A stretch of 64,000 nt of DNA from Watersipora subatra. Its lineage: Eukaryota; Bryozoa; Gymnolaemata; Cheilostomatida; Watersiporidae. The notes beneath the pieces are model-generated. The model did not search any database and had not been told where the DNA came from. It worked only from the letters and a program-made list of their open reading frames with translations. The DNA is taken from assembly GCF_963576615.1 (NCBI RefSeq), contig NC_088709.1, forward strand, positions 12,964,764-13,028,763, read 5' to 3'. This document shows, piece by piece, positions 34,101-49,100 of this stretch. How positions within the stretch are numbered: position 1 is the first letter of the stretch; each line of letters starts with the position of its first letter. Both the position numbers and the translations under genes were made by a program.

Positions 34101-37100
34101 TTTAGTCATTAAATCAAACCTGTCCTGAATTTTTGTGTCGATAATGTAATGTCTAATCCTAATATCTATGATGGTTACCAAAAGGTTATGCAAGGTCGGA
34201 GATTTTGCACCAAAGTTCGTAAGATGTATATCAAAAGCAATCTTGATATCTACAAACAGACGTAAAAAAGTAGTATGTTGCCATACAGCCTTGAAGGCTT
34301 CCGTGATACTGTCATACTCACCAATCTTGAGCCACTGTCATGAGGCGCAATTAATCAACGAAGAGCGTCATATCGAATATTACTATGCACAAAAATTCAT
34401 GAAAGCTGCCTTTACCTTGATGTGCTGTAAAACTCTGGCAAATATCAGAAGAGCAGAATTCTAATTTTGTACATTATATTTAGATATTAAATATTGACCT
34501 AAATTGAGAGATGAAAAACATTATACATAAAAAAGCAACAATAATAAGAAACCATATCAAAAGCTCCTTGGTCAGCAATGGCCTTATGTTGTACAAAAGA
34601 TAGGTGTCTGTCTGTAATAAGGATAGAAGAGTCCACGGTAGCCAACTAAGTAAGAAATGATTAAACTGACTTTCTAATAGCATCTAAACAGGTATTCTGC
34701 ATGCAAACTGGCAGCTATGGCTACATAGCTTACAGAACATATGCTTGTCATTCTGGAAAGCTCACAGATAAATGATTATTAACCTCTGGGAGTTGTAGTC
34801 TCTGATTCTGTGCTACTTAATCCTAGCAATCCTGCCTGATCATCCGTGTCAGTATCTATATCATCATCATCACTTGAAGTCGTTTTTGTAGTTTGACTGC
34901 GCGGTGTTTCAGGATCTACAACGATCGGCACAAACTAAGCTTATTATTGTGAATTGAGGTATGGTCCTTTAGACTCTTAATTATATTGTTCAAATATTTT
35001 ATAGTGCTAAAATGACATTTAAAAATTTTGAATTAAAATAATACCTAAAGCTTTGTTTGATTCTAGCTTTTCTTGACTCTTTCGATCAAACTCTTCAGAA
35101 ACTGATTTCTTTGTCATGGGTTCTTTAGATTCTGCCAGTTGCGTTTCCGATTTTTGTGAATCACTTTCGGACCATGACGACTCCTCTGGTTCTGAATCCT
35201 TTTCTGCGTTTGCTTTTTTTACATCCGCTTTTTCCAAATTTGTCTTTGACTCAGACTTTTTGGATTCTGAACTTTCCGATGATGTCGAATCACCATGTTC
35301 CGACTCCGTCTTCTCTGCATCTTTTTTAAAATCTCCATTATCCAAATCTTCTTTTGAATCTGATTTCTCTGAAACTGTCTTTTCTGAATCTTCTTTTTCT
35401 GAATCGGTTTTCTCTGAAGCGGGCTTTTCCAAATCTCCATTTTCGGAATCTGCTTTTTCGGAATCCTTGTCTGACCTCGCACTAACAGAAGACTGAAAGG
35501 ACAAACTTCTCGGCGGCAGTGGAGGTTTGCTGACAATAGGTGTTTTTGATCGCGTTGGAGAAGAGGCAGCTGAAGATGTTTCATCTGAAGATGTAGTTGC
35601 ATCTGTTTCTGGTTCACCACGCAGAAACCTATTGAGGATGTTTCTGCCGACATCTGTTATTAGCGGATTTCCAGGTTCGATGATGACTGCTCTTAGGGTT
35701 GGTCGGTCTGCGTACCACTGCTTCACAATAGCAGTAATGCTATCATCTGTGAGATGGTTATTTATAAGTGAGAGGTTGTTTATAACAACTCCTGATGAAA
35801 ATTTTAAAGAAGAGACTTCTGCGCCAAACAATTCCTTTACGAAGGAAAACTCAACAGATGAGAAAGTTCGCCATGAACTTGAGATGGCCTCGCACAGCAT
35901 TCGCAATGAATCTGTTGTTATCTGTAGCAAAAAGTTGTAATTGTTGTAGAGAAAACTTGCGAAACATTTTGAAACAAATCATTTGAATAGTTTGCTAAGA
36001 CATGATAATTGCTCTAGAGTTGTAGTCATTGTTGAATATGTATTTCTGTTAATAAGTAGTTCCCAGTTGATCTAGCAAATGCACTCACGTGGCTAATAGC
36101 CATTTGCTTCAGCCTGCTCCCTTGGGTTCGGATAAGGTGGGCGAGGTGCTCCAGGCCATCACCGGGGTTCAATGTCTCACCTTTAATCAAATTAATGCAA
36201 ATAACGCTATGCGAGATGACATATTGCAATCAATACAACTAGATAACAAATTTTGAACTTCTAAAAAGCATCAGACATGCTTATGAAATATCACTTCGGC
36301 GAATATAAATACCATCAACTCAGCACTGAATTTAACAGCTTCGATCCAATCAATCAAAAGATCCAATCAATAGATCAAATTCAAAACCTTTAAACACCAA
36401 CTCAAAATATGCTTGCCTACTGAAAATACTTTCCTCGCTGATTAAAATCTGAGCTTAGATAAAACTCACCAACAGTGCAATTGCTCAAGTACAGGGAAGT
36501 CAATCGTACTTCACTTTCCTTTAAGGCTTGCAGTACCGGTGAGACACCAACAGGTGTTATATCTGTTCCAGTTAGCCTGTAACATTCAAGGTTTTGTTAT
36601 ATGTTCTACTTTTCATTATTAATGTCATTACATTAGTCAAGTTATGTTCACTCATTATATGTTTTAAACATTAGGTTGAATATTTACAAAATTATGTAGC
36701 CATGAGGATGAGAAAAGTGATTTTGCAAACTTGCAACTACTGTAGGTAATTTTTACTAAGTAATTTTTATTGTGTACAAATTTTAGGGAATTGTATGGTG
36801 TTTTTAACATTGATAGACCAATCATGCCAAAACTTAATAAACCGCAAAAGAAATCTTGTTCCAAGCCACCTTGTCATCACACTACTATCCATCGTTTTTT
36901 TTGACGTCATCAAGTCGTTTGCGCATGTGCACGTTCACGAAAAAGCCGCCATTTTTGTAGAAAACGATCATCTTTCTTTGATTTATTTGTACTTTTAAGT
37001 GATGTTTTGATACTATAATAAAAAATTGCAAACAAAAACATCGTTTTCAAATTATCATTGCAAAAGCTTCGTGTTTCTAACGAAAAAATTGTCTATAAAG

Positions 37101-40100
37101 ATGGCCGACAACGATAAAATGACATCACGAAAAAACAAAGGATTTGTAGCTTTCTGTTGAATAGCCCCAACGCTTAAATCATGTTTTGGTGAGTGCTGTA
37201 TAACAAATTACTGGAAACCACTTTAGAATGTCTTCCATTGGAAGACCAGTCAAAAAGTGAAGTCGTCTCCTCACCCGAAATTTACTAGCTGATTTGTTGC
37301 GCAACCCTAAAACGTGAGAATATTTTACCTGAGGCTCATAAGCATCTTCTTAGAAGAAATTAGGTTTGGCAATGCTAGCCCTCCACTCAGCTCGATCTTG
37401 TTGTCCGTTATATCCAATTCCTAAAAAACAACAATAGAAATTATTCACAGAATTGGAGTTGGTACACAAGCATAGGTTTCAATGGTGAACACGAGTGAGC
37501 TTTTCTGTTAGGTAAATAGACATTTAGACTGCTTAAACTCTGTAAAATCTTTGGAAATAATGACAGCGTTTGGTTCTTTTGGCAGTGAGAACATAGCACA
37601 TAATACCAGGACTAGAGTACGCTGAAAATATTACACCGATTTGGGAAGGGTTGATATACTGGCGGAAAGGATAATGAATTGAGCAGGACTTCGCGTGCCT
37701 CTTTATTTGGATAGCTCAATAGTTTTCATCATTCAACTTTCAAAATGAAAAACTAGTTACTGTCTTAAAGCTTATGCTATCCAAAATACGAATGATAAAA
37801 TTATCATTTAAAAAAGGAATTTGTAAGAACACCTAAAAGAAAGATTTTTCACACTGTTGCTTGGTTTTTAGTATGCTTCTGCAAAGCAGCGATGTTCCTG
37901 AATTTAATATTTCTCAAATCTGAGATTTATTTTAAAAACCTGAGAATTGGTAATGATATGATGATGTTCACGAAATAAACATTTTATGAGTCCTTAGAGT
38001 AAGTTTTAAATGCTATGCTACATGTACTTGTTCAACATTTCGAGCATATTCACTCTTTTTTGTAATGGCACTAAAATAAGAGTTGCCTACTCATGTATTT
38101 TCTTCATCAATGGGTTTTTTTTACACCAAAACGGAATTATTGTGTTTACCTAGAACTACGGAATACTGTTGTATGCTACTATAATGTATAACAAAGATTT
38201 AAAATATCAATTCAATCAGTTGAATAGAAGCTGAACATTCCTGAATTAATAGTTAAATGTTGATTCTGAAGTTTTTAAATAGAATCTGTTTTGAATTACA
38301 GATGCTTTTTAGAAACTGATAGCTACCATTTTTAAGCACATACTAATGGCCAAATTCAGCAATGAGTTTTGGTGCCAATCAATTGGCTGGTTGAGGGTCA
38401 GCATGAAAGCTCCCATTAATCATACAATTTCAGTCCCATATTACTACTTTACTTATCAAAAGCTGAATACTCAACATTTTTATATTATAGGTACTAGTAC
38501 CCTGGCAGACCCGCACGCCATAAGAGATTGTCATGTGTAATAACTCTGTGCACAATTATTCTTAGATGTTAAAATGTGGTTGAGTGGGGCAGATGGTAGC
38601 GTGCTTGACTGAGATTTTAAATATCCAGGTTTGATTTTCGTGTGGTGCAATCTTTTTTCCTAATGCTCTTTGCGTGGCTACAGACAGACAGACAGACAAG
38701 TGAACACGACTCTTATTATAGCAAAGATTAAAACAGCTTGGTGATTATAGCATAGGCCTATGATTGTTCCTGTCTTGAAGTTCTCCTGATTTTGAGTGGC
38801 ACTGGTTGAAACCTACACATGTTATGTTGTCCATTGAAGTTGCTATCAATCGGACATACCTGCAATGGGCACCCAGATTTTATCAATGCGTGTGCGATTT
38901 CTGTAAACTCTTGAGAGTTGAGTCCGCAGGCAGGCATGGCAAGTTTCATCAAGTCATGATTGTGTGACAAGATCTCTATGAGCTCTCTAACCTGAAGTCA
39001 GAAAGTGGCGCATCAAAAATCACAAGAGAAAAAGATCCGCGCTTTCGAGTATCTCAATTGTTTGTTGTGGCCATTGCGTAAAATAAATTAACTACAGCCA
39101 AACTCCTATACAATTAATTCAATCCAAAGCCTATTTTGGATGAAAGATCATTTTTAAACATACTGAAATTTGTTTACACCAAACTGCAGATCGAAAATCT
39201 ATGATAACTTTTAATAAATATATTAGATAATTATGCACTAAACGCACTATATCAGAGAGATGTGAGAAGATTTGAAAGAGGTCATCGATAAATAAATAGT
39301 TGTTAATCTTATTTAGCTTCTAGCCAGTCGTATGAAAGCGTAGGCGTGACGATGCCGGAAGTATATGGTGGTAAAGGGGTGGTAGAGACACCCGGAGTAA
39401 CGGACATTAACTTACTTTAACCTAAATTGGACAGTTTACACTCAATTTTATTATATTATTTACACTTTTCTTTGAAATTGTTTTCTTCTGCCGTTTTACT
39501 GTCTCAAGCTGTGATGCTTTAAGAAACTTTGAAAATCATATTTTTAAAAATCAATTCTGTTTAACATTCAAACATTTATTTGAAATTTCTATTGTAGTTG
39601 TAAATTCAAATCATAAGCCAATTGGAAAAAAATGTTTGTGTGTATTATTATTTGAAACAATTATACTAAAATATCTGATAGTTATGTAAAGTTTGAATAC
39701 CATTTTATCTGACATTCAAAGTGCAAGAAGTTCTGCGTGGTAAGTCAAAAAGTGCAAGCTGTCGCCAAGTAGGCTGCAACTCTTTTACAAACTGAACAAT
39801 CTTCATAGCTGTTAGATTTTTGTTGACTACTCCATTCCAGGCGATTAATTGTAAATACTTACTGTACCCATGCATCCTTTCACAACAAGCTTGTCTCCTG
39901 TTCTAGAACATTCCATAGCAAGAGCGGTGGATAGCTTATAAAAACTATTGGCTTCGATTGGTGGCACTTGCATTTTGGGTGCTTCTTCTGTTTCTACTGA
40001 AGGTTTCAGTTCAATTGGTTCCTCTGTTGCCTTAGCTTCAACGGTCCCAGTCGATTTTACAGTGTCGTTAGAGCTACTTGACGAGGTGGATTTGGCTGAT

Positions 40101-43100
40101 TTTTTTGAGCTTGCTGATTGGATTGATGTTTTGGAATGGTGGGACTCTTCTGAACCATCCGACCTGATAGACCGCTGAGACATGTTGGAACTTGTCGACT
40201 TGTTTGACTTGGCTGATCGATCAGACCTCATGGAATCACTTGACTTGTCAGACTTATCGGATCTGTCAGACATTACGGAGTCTTTGGACTTGTGTGATGT
40301 ATCGGAGCGGTCGGACTTTATGGAACTTGTCGACTTGTGTGATGTGTCGAAGTGGTTGGACTTAATGGAACTTGTCGACTTGTCAGACCTACCGGATCGA
40401 TCTGACTTCTTGGAACCTTTTGACTTTTTAGACTTATCTGATCTGCCTGACTTTACGGAGCCTTCTTCATACTAAAAACCATAAACTGCGCTGTGAGAAT
40501 GACATAAGTGATCAGGGTGGTATGAGGCACTCAAAAGTGCAATAAGCCACCATATATTAAAATCTTAATCATTACTATTACTATTCAAGTACAAAGAAAG
40601 AGCCTTCAAGTGATCTCTTTTTTCATCATGTTTTGTACACTTTAAGATTAAGTCAGTAAAATCTAGTCTTCTTGATTCAGTCATGGTCTGCGGTATGGTT
40701 AATAAACTTCTTACGAATTTACTGTAAAAGACCTGAGGAATAGTCAAGGCTAATTTGTTCAGCAAACAGAAACTAATCAGGTAATTTTCACAACCATCAA
40801 TTTTAGTACAGCCGGTCAACGTAACCTTCTTGAAGATTTCCTAAGGTTTCTGATACACCAGACTGTTGACTTACTAAGCTTGTTCTTTGTTCTATGAATG
40901 ACTCTCGCGATTTAGTGGAGCTACCAGACTTTTTTGAGTTTTCAGACCTTCGGGAGTTGTCAGATCGGTCAGAACGTGCAGACTTTGATGACCTTGAGGA
41001 TGCACTACCATCTTTATCAGCTAAAAAGATGGAATCAAACTAAAAGAACAGAAAAGATAAAATGTAATTTAAAGCGTATTATTCGTCTTCAAAATCCACT
41101 CCAGAACCATCTATGGTAGTTTTAAATTTTTTTCTAATTTAGCAAGAATTTATGTAAATAAGGCAATCTAGCACCACGGCCATTAGGAAGGATGAGATAG
41201 ACTTCAGCTATGAACAAAAAATTTGAACGCAAATGTTTTATTACCTTCGCATTGCAACTTTTAACTACGTGGTGGATAGACAGCTGTAGGGCCAAACGTT
41301 GATTATTATTGTGCATTTATTTAGGCTTTACAACGTGAAAGCAAGAATAAGGTTAGACAATGTTTGAAAACTGAATTACTGAAGAAATACAGAAAAAACA
41401 AAATTAAAGAAAAGAGAAAACACTAATAAAAATATATACAAAGGGATATCCATAGACTAACCGGGCATATTGATGCATATGTTGCGAGTAAAGAGTATTG
41501 CAGTGAGTAAAATAGGTGAAGTGTGCTTAAATTATAGGATAAGAGCTGATCAATCTTAGAAAAGAAGCTGGAAATGTGAGGGAAAGCACAATGATTTAGG
41601 CCTGCCACCATACAAACCAGCTTTTGGGGACGATGTCTTGGCAGCATTTTTTGCAGGTGAATCCCTGCTCATGCTTTCCAAATAGTGCTCAACAATCTCT
41701 TTAGTAGTGACTGGAGTGAAACACATAATGGTCGTTATTAACAGTCAAGAACTGTAATGTTGACCTCTAGAGTTTAGTCTTAATCGGTATTAAACGGAGA
41801 ACAACATATTTTTAAACACTAGAGGTATTTTAGTTTTGAATTCAAAGCGTTGCTTTTATGTCTTACTGGTAATGTATCACAAATTTTAACGGGTATTTAG
41901 CACAGTATTGGGACTTGGCATTAGAGATCATCCGGGATAAGAAGGAAAGTGAAAGGCAATTACAACTAAGCAGCAAGGAAAACTGAGGCTAGTGACAGTA
42001 CTCTCTAAATATAAAGACAGATAGCCTTAGATATCATTACATGTGGATATCCTATCGGGTAGCATTACCCTACGCAACATAAAATTAACATTCCATCTAA
42101 AATTTATATATTCATTTTGACCAATTAACGATGCTTACACAGCATGTGTTATAACCGTCATAGTATTGGAAGTTTGTATTGGTAAAAAGAATCACCACAG
42201 CACTTTTTTTTAGTACCTTGGCTTTTTAATGATAGAACCATAGACCTATTAGATATATTAACTATACTGTTAGCTATACAATTAAGTATAGTTAATAGGT
42301 CTATGGATAGAACTAACACAAATAATGGAAACCTCTACCAACTTGACCCTTTTGCTAATGATCTCATACAGCTGGGAAATGCCCATCGCATCAAGCCAAT
42401 TTTTAGCTTATTTGTGCCGTCGACATGGCTGCATGAAAGCTGTAATACCTTACATCAAAATTGCAGTAGATACCTAGATTATTATGCATATGAAAGTTAA
42501 GAAACTTGTATACAAGCTCGCATTCTTTTCTTGTAGATAGCTTGCAAAGATTTGAGTTCAAACAGGCTTACATGGGTTTGGTACGCTGGAACAGGTCCCT
42601 TGCTTTGTTATAGTCGGAACAAAAGAGGGTTAAGTTTTCAGAGAAGTTAGCGTTAAAGTTGAGAACTTTTATAATATAAACTTTTGTTTTGATTAGGCCT
42701 ATTATAACTCACGATCTAAAAAGGATGTACAAGTTTTTATTTTTAAGGTTCAACCTACTTTCATCATCACTGTCCTGGATTGCAATCTCAACAGGATGTC
42801 GAGACGACAGACTTCCTTCCCTTTTGTCACTTCGGCCCAATGAGGACTGAGATCTGGGAGGCTCTGAATCTGACGCAGTCCCAGTTTTTGGCTCCAGATC
42901 ATCTTCATAGCTCATTATCTTTAATAATAATGGATGCTTTCACAAACTCTTCTAACTTGTTAATGAACAATAAAGGATATCTTTATAAAGTGGTACAACA
43001 TCATATCAATCATATCAATTGATTATCTATTTATTTCATAGAGCTTTGGGAAGGCGGTTATTGAAGCTTGAAGCGTAGATGAAGAAAGGCATGAACTTAG

Positions 43101-46100
43101 CCTATTACATGTACTAGAATCAAAGTCTACTACTAAACTATATTTGTTTGGATTGTATGCAACTGTGTTAACATGTTACTAGTGAGGCATACAGGTCTAG
43201 CATTTTTCAAGCTCATATGAAAAAATTCCATACAATTAAACAAAAATAGGTTATCGCGTATTTATTTGAAAAATGGTGATGTGTAAATATGTAGTGAAAA
43301 AATTTGTGACTCAAAGGAAAATTTAGAGCAAAACAAGAGCTAACCTCTCTTGCTGTCTTGTCATTGTCATCATCATCCGAATAGCTCTGCTTAGTTGTCT
43401 CCTCGGTCAATTTGACTTTGGTAATTGATTTCTCACTTCGACTTGATTTGTTACTAGGTGACTTGGAGTTAGAACTTCTTGCAGACTTGGTCTCTTCTCT
43501 GTCTGTCTCATCGAAATCATCTTCATATTTTTCCTCCTTCTCTGCATCGCTTTCCTCGAAGTCTTCATCATACTTATCTGCAATATATTACAAACTTCCT
43601 TCAATTCTCTAATAATCGCTTTACCATGCTATATATTTAAAACCAAAATTTTGGCTCGAAAAAAGAGCTAGTGCGCTTTCCTGCTTAAATATAAGACACG
43701 AGCCGACAAGTTTTTCAAAAGTCCGCACGTAAAAGTCAGCACCATGTTAGGCTGATAAATTGACACTTTGCAAGTTTATGACCTATTGGCATAAACTCCA
43801 TTATTGTTTACAATTAGGTTTCGCCAAAATCTACATTTTCAATTGTATATTGATTGCAAATTGATAGCAACCATAAAACGACTCTTGTATTATTTGAGTT
43901 ATCTTCCTTATTGAGTGAGAGACAAATCCAAAGTTTTCCTGACATTATGTTCAACCAACAGGTATATACAATCATAAATTTAGTGGTCAGATGTAAAACA
44001 GAAAATGTTGAAAAATATTTTTCTCTTCTGTGCATTACATGTATATTTTGACCACCAATGTCTCAATTTTGAACTTCCTTTTTCAGGTTTGCTCCTTAGA
44101 GTGAACTTTGATTGTGTCATCTAGCATGAGAAACAAATGTTTTATATCAGTATAATAAACTTGCCCAGAATATTAAAGCTACCACTGTTTAACGTCATTC
44201 CCTTTTGTTTAATCAGTGCTAATTAGTCTTAGTAGTATTATTATTAATTATATAATATAAATTATATATTTTATTATTAATCTAAATACATGTATATTAA
44301 TTTTAGGCAGACCTTCTGCTGCCTCCTCCTCTTTCTTAGCCTTTTGCTTTCTTTCTTCCCGTTTCTTCTGCTCTTTATTAGCCTCTCTGGAGAGTTCTTT
44401 CTCTACTTTGCATTTGTAACAAGGTTCAGCGCCTTTGACTCCCACAAAGAGAAAATGACTTGATTTGCTGCCAAGAAGGTTACCCTTGCTGTGCTTGTAT
44501 TCGCAGCATGTGCTCACTGTGGCATCTTGGCTGCCATCTATGTAGAGAGTCAGTCCAAATGGATAACCTCTGTGCCGCTTGGATGTGAAACTGAAGTTGG
44601 CTACAACATTATAATAACATTAATATTTATTAATATCATTATAAAACTTGCGTACTGACAATTGATCTGATTATCGCCACGTACCTCAATCATGAAACTT
44701 GACCTAATTATCGATTACTGTTAGTTGACCTCATTATTAACAATTGGTGGTCTAATTCAAGTTATGTATGAGAAGGATGTGGAAGAAGATAAATCATGGC
44801 TATTGTTGATTTTACTTGTCAAACAGTAATTAAAGTATTCAATGAATCTTATACTACAGTACTGCCGGTCCTTTTCTTTCAGGGTTTATCTAATGTTGTT
44901 TTGCAATGTATTGGAGCCAGGCGTATAAAGCCTCTCAGTAGCCAGGTAACGCACGAAGCTGGAATGCTTCTACAAGAGCCGAATGTGACTATTGAAAGGC
45001 ATATTAGCACGGAGTGTAAAACTGCACTTTTCGGGTACTGCAAAACCTTTATTTGAAACCATATCGGATTTAAACCTTTGTGACTTTGAATCGGAGTGTA
45101 GTTCTGATGATTGTGACAATTGATCTATTTAGGTCACGAAAACTATAGCAACCACAATAACAACAATGAAAGAACTAATTGTTACTTATGTAACCGAGTT
45201 GTTATTAGTACGATTTTGTTGACAATTTTATACTGATCACTTTTATTACGGGTTCAAAAAGATCAAACATAATGACTGTCACAGTGGAGGTCTAATAGAG
45301 GTGGAGTTCAATTAAAGGGTGCCACTGTGTTTTAAAACTCCTAGTGATGTGGCGTTCAAATAAGTTTTGTGGTATATGTACATCGCCATAGCATGAGTTC
45401 TTTACCGAGGCTATTCTCATAGTTCATACGGCTTCGGTTAGCATTTAGTATTTTTATATATCAGAACTTGGTAAACAATAATTATATTTGTTCAAACAAA
45501 GCTTAGCTCTTTTAGATTAGCATGTTATTGATTTCACAAAAGGCTGCTAAAGGCTATTAAATATTTGCCATAGGTTATTAGATCTCTGGTAACCTATGGC
45601 AGAAATCTGTCATAGCTTGAAGACAAACTTAAGCAAAACATTAGTAGGTTTTATCAGAAAGTATCAGTATTGTTCTGTTATTTCCAATTTTTTTAATGTT
45701 TGATGTGATCTGACTGCCAGGATGTTTCAAGATTAAAATCGACAAAACTTGATCGCGGTTAAAAATGCACCTCCAAAAATGACTTCAGTCAGTAGTCGGG
45801 TTTCCTATTTGTCCTTTTCTCCCTATCTGGTACAGGTTATGAACAAGCAAAGCACACATTCCAAATCCCTTGAGTTACATTAACGCTGCTTGTTAATAGT
45901 TAGATATACTATGGATGTACTTATAATTATTGCTTCTGCTTTTAGACAACTCCAAATACTCGATAGATATGGATTGCCAAATCCAAATAGTTATATGATT
46001 GCTATTGCAAATGTGATACTCACATTTGGGCTTGACAAATTCTTTGAAGACTGTCAGCGTGTTTCCCCCGCAGTGCTGCTGTTCGACTATGATCTGCTGC

Positions 46101-49100
46101 TGCATCTGGTGATTGTAGGTACCGCCAAGGTACTTCAGTGTCACCTCACAGAATGTCTGCACTTCCTTCTCATGTTTGAAAGCTGGCTCCTGTCTGTGCA
46201 GGATTACTCTGCCCTGTTGTAGCATGTCAGAATAATTTGAGATTCTGTCCACATTAATGTTTAAAAATCATCTAGATGCAATGCTGGTCGCATGATGTAT
46301 ATTTCTGTGAGCTCTGACCAAAAAAAAAGTTTGGCAGGTTTAAATGACAAATGTGAAGACCCACAGAGGTAAAATTAAACCAATAAGTCAAAGATTTGCA
46401 GGTAATTAAAGGCAAATAGAAATGATCATTAAGGATTACACAACAAAATCTCGCTATTAGAGTTGGCTAGTACCAGTTACTAGTACTGTAATATTAACAG
46501 CAAATACACAACTTGCTAGTACTGGCTTGCATTACATTTGTATTACCCTGTAGGCTTGTACACGCATGTATACTGTATTACTATGTAGGCTTGTACATGC
46601 ATATACACTGTATTACACTGTAGGCTTGTACATGCATGTACGGTATTGGACTGGAGGCAGTCTGTTCATAGATGTTTAAATTATTTGTACTAGTGGCCTG
46701 GCAGTTCAATGCGCTGAGAGAGGTTGTCAGATGTAATGTAATAACTATGTGCATAATTGTTCTGAAATATGGCAAGGCAGTTGATTGACACAGAGGAGGG
46801 AGTGTCGGTCTACCAAGCTAAGAGTTTGAATTCTGCTGAAAGCGGAGATTGTTATCCTATCTGGATCTGTTTTCAGAGGATCTGTTTTTTAGAGGATTTG
46901 TTTTTCAAAGGATCTGTTTTTTAGAAGATCTGTTTTTTAGAGGATCTGTTTTTAAAAGGATCTGTTTTTCAGAGGATTTGTTTTCCTAACTTCTGAGTGT
47001 TGCTTCGAACAGACAGCTGAACGTGGCTCTTCTCATAGTAAAGATTGTACTGTATCTAGTGAGCGCGTAACTTACCCTAACATGTTTTTTCATCACAATT
47101 GGTCGACCGTGTTCATCTCTAGGAGTTCCTGGTGGAGGCTTTTTAGATGGAGGATTGGGTGTCCAGGCTAAAGGTGGTTGGGGTTCATAATCATTGTCCA
47201 TATCGTTGGTATAGGGAGACCTTTGATGTTGCTTCTTCTGTAAAGAATATATATTAAGGTGAGAAACAAACGTAGATTACCATGAATGCTGCCTTCTAAC
47301 ATGCTACCTAAGTGTAACCAGATAATGACAATTTTGTGAACTACAATACATCACAACACTTCTTGGCTATTGCTGGAAAATGTTATTACAAAAGGTGTTT
47401 GCATCCCCTTTGTAATATTTTGGTAAAAAGTTACAGAAATAAATTGCATAGATCTATACAATCATTTCAGTTTCCAACCTTTTTATATGTATTCATTAAA
47501 CCGAAACCCAGAGAGGTATGACTAATGAATGGTAAAAAGAATGATCAATATTGTGTACGATAGGTCGATAGCTAGAGTTGCCTTCTCCTGCTCAACATAT
47601 CCACCATGACAGAGATATTCAACAAAATATGCTCGTTAAATGAAGACACCAGAGAAGTAGTATACTTACCCGTTCCTGAGAAGAGGCTCGGTGCGGAGTG
47701 ATGTGGTGACCCTCTCTCACTGACTCACTCGACTCTGTGTCAAATGAGGATGACCTTGAACCACTCCTTCGTCTCCTTTCGCTGTACACAATCATATAGT
47801 ATATAAGCTATATAAATATGTCTAAATGCCCTTAAAGCTGATTATTGTTATTAGATATTTGCTGTTTAAAATACTCCAATCGCGTCTCCAATCTGCCTGA
47901 CGATCAATTACATTCCTGCTCCGCCAAAAAATCTACACCTTGTAACTGACACCAACACCTTACCGATTTACATTATAAAACACCACTATACGAAAAAAGC
48001 GTTTTCTTTCAATAAACATAATTCACTTTACTACTTTTCATTTTTGTCTCATGGCCTAATTTGCTTTAAAATTAATAACCGGTGTAAATAAAGTTAATGT
48101 CTATCTAAACCTAATTTCTGACTAAATGCCTAATTTACTCTCAATACAGTTTGTAGAGGAATAAAGATCATGCTAGTACAAGACTTCTAAAGCTTACTCA
48201 TCTACACCCAAGTATGCTCGTCATACCCAATAATAAATCAACGAATGAGAGAAACTTTAAAAGGTTGGTTCAGATCTCTGTGAGCTCAGATACATCGAAC
48301 CTGTAGCTGCCTACTTGTACTTAAACTGAATTACTGCCAGCAAACCTATTTATATGCTCTCTGACCTTGAACGTGAACGAGGGCGCCTTTCAGATGCGCT
48401 GTGGGAACTATACAGTCTTTCATTTCTTCCACCTGAATCATGTCTCCTTCCCTGTTCACCATCACAAACATGATTACACACAAGTATGATTTAACTTGCC
48501 TTCTTATAAAACAAGAATTTCCAGCCATAGCAAGCAGACTGGATACAATGAATGAGATATGAAAGTAACTCTCCCACTGCTGTCACCAGCTCTACATTTT
48601 CTACTATAAACAGGTATATTTGGAGTTGTCTAACCGTTCAATAGTCTTATTTGCTTTAACATATTAGACCTGAAATATTTGACATGTAAACATTCCTCTA
48701 GTTTGCTTTGCTCTTGATTTTAGCTAGAAAGCACGTTGCAATATTTTAAACATATCAGTTACTTAAAATGGTAGATTAAATCAATACTAATGAGATTAGA
48801 GATATCTTATGTCACACACAACACACAAGTTCTCTAAATATATGAGACTAGCAGTAGGACTGGCCATGCCAGGATTTGTTTCATTTTCAGTCAGATAGTC
48901 AGCAGCAGCGTGTTTAAGGGACTGATTCTTAGGAACAAGATGGAGTTTTCAAATTAAATATTTTAGCTATCTAGCGGAAGGCACGGAGCATATGCATGTG
49001 AAGTTTGGATAAATATGGCACAAACTGTAAACACATGCTGAAAAAGTGATTTATTGATAATGTCATGACTTGATATATATTATATATAATATATTATGAT

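Noticed and set aside
35116-35496. Plus-strand Ser/Phe/Asp-rich frame
   Set aside because: It is the antisense of exon 19 of the ERICH3-LRR gene, whose minus-strand frame has matching splice sites and homology.
39948-40475. Plus-strand Leu/Asp/Ser-rich frames
   Set aside because: Antisense of the repetitive exon 14; the periodic pattern comes from the SDRSDKS repeat.
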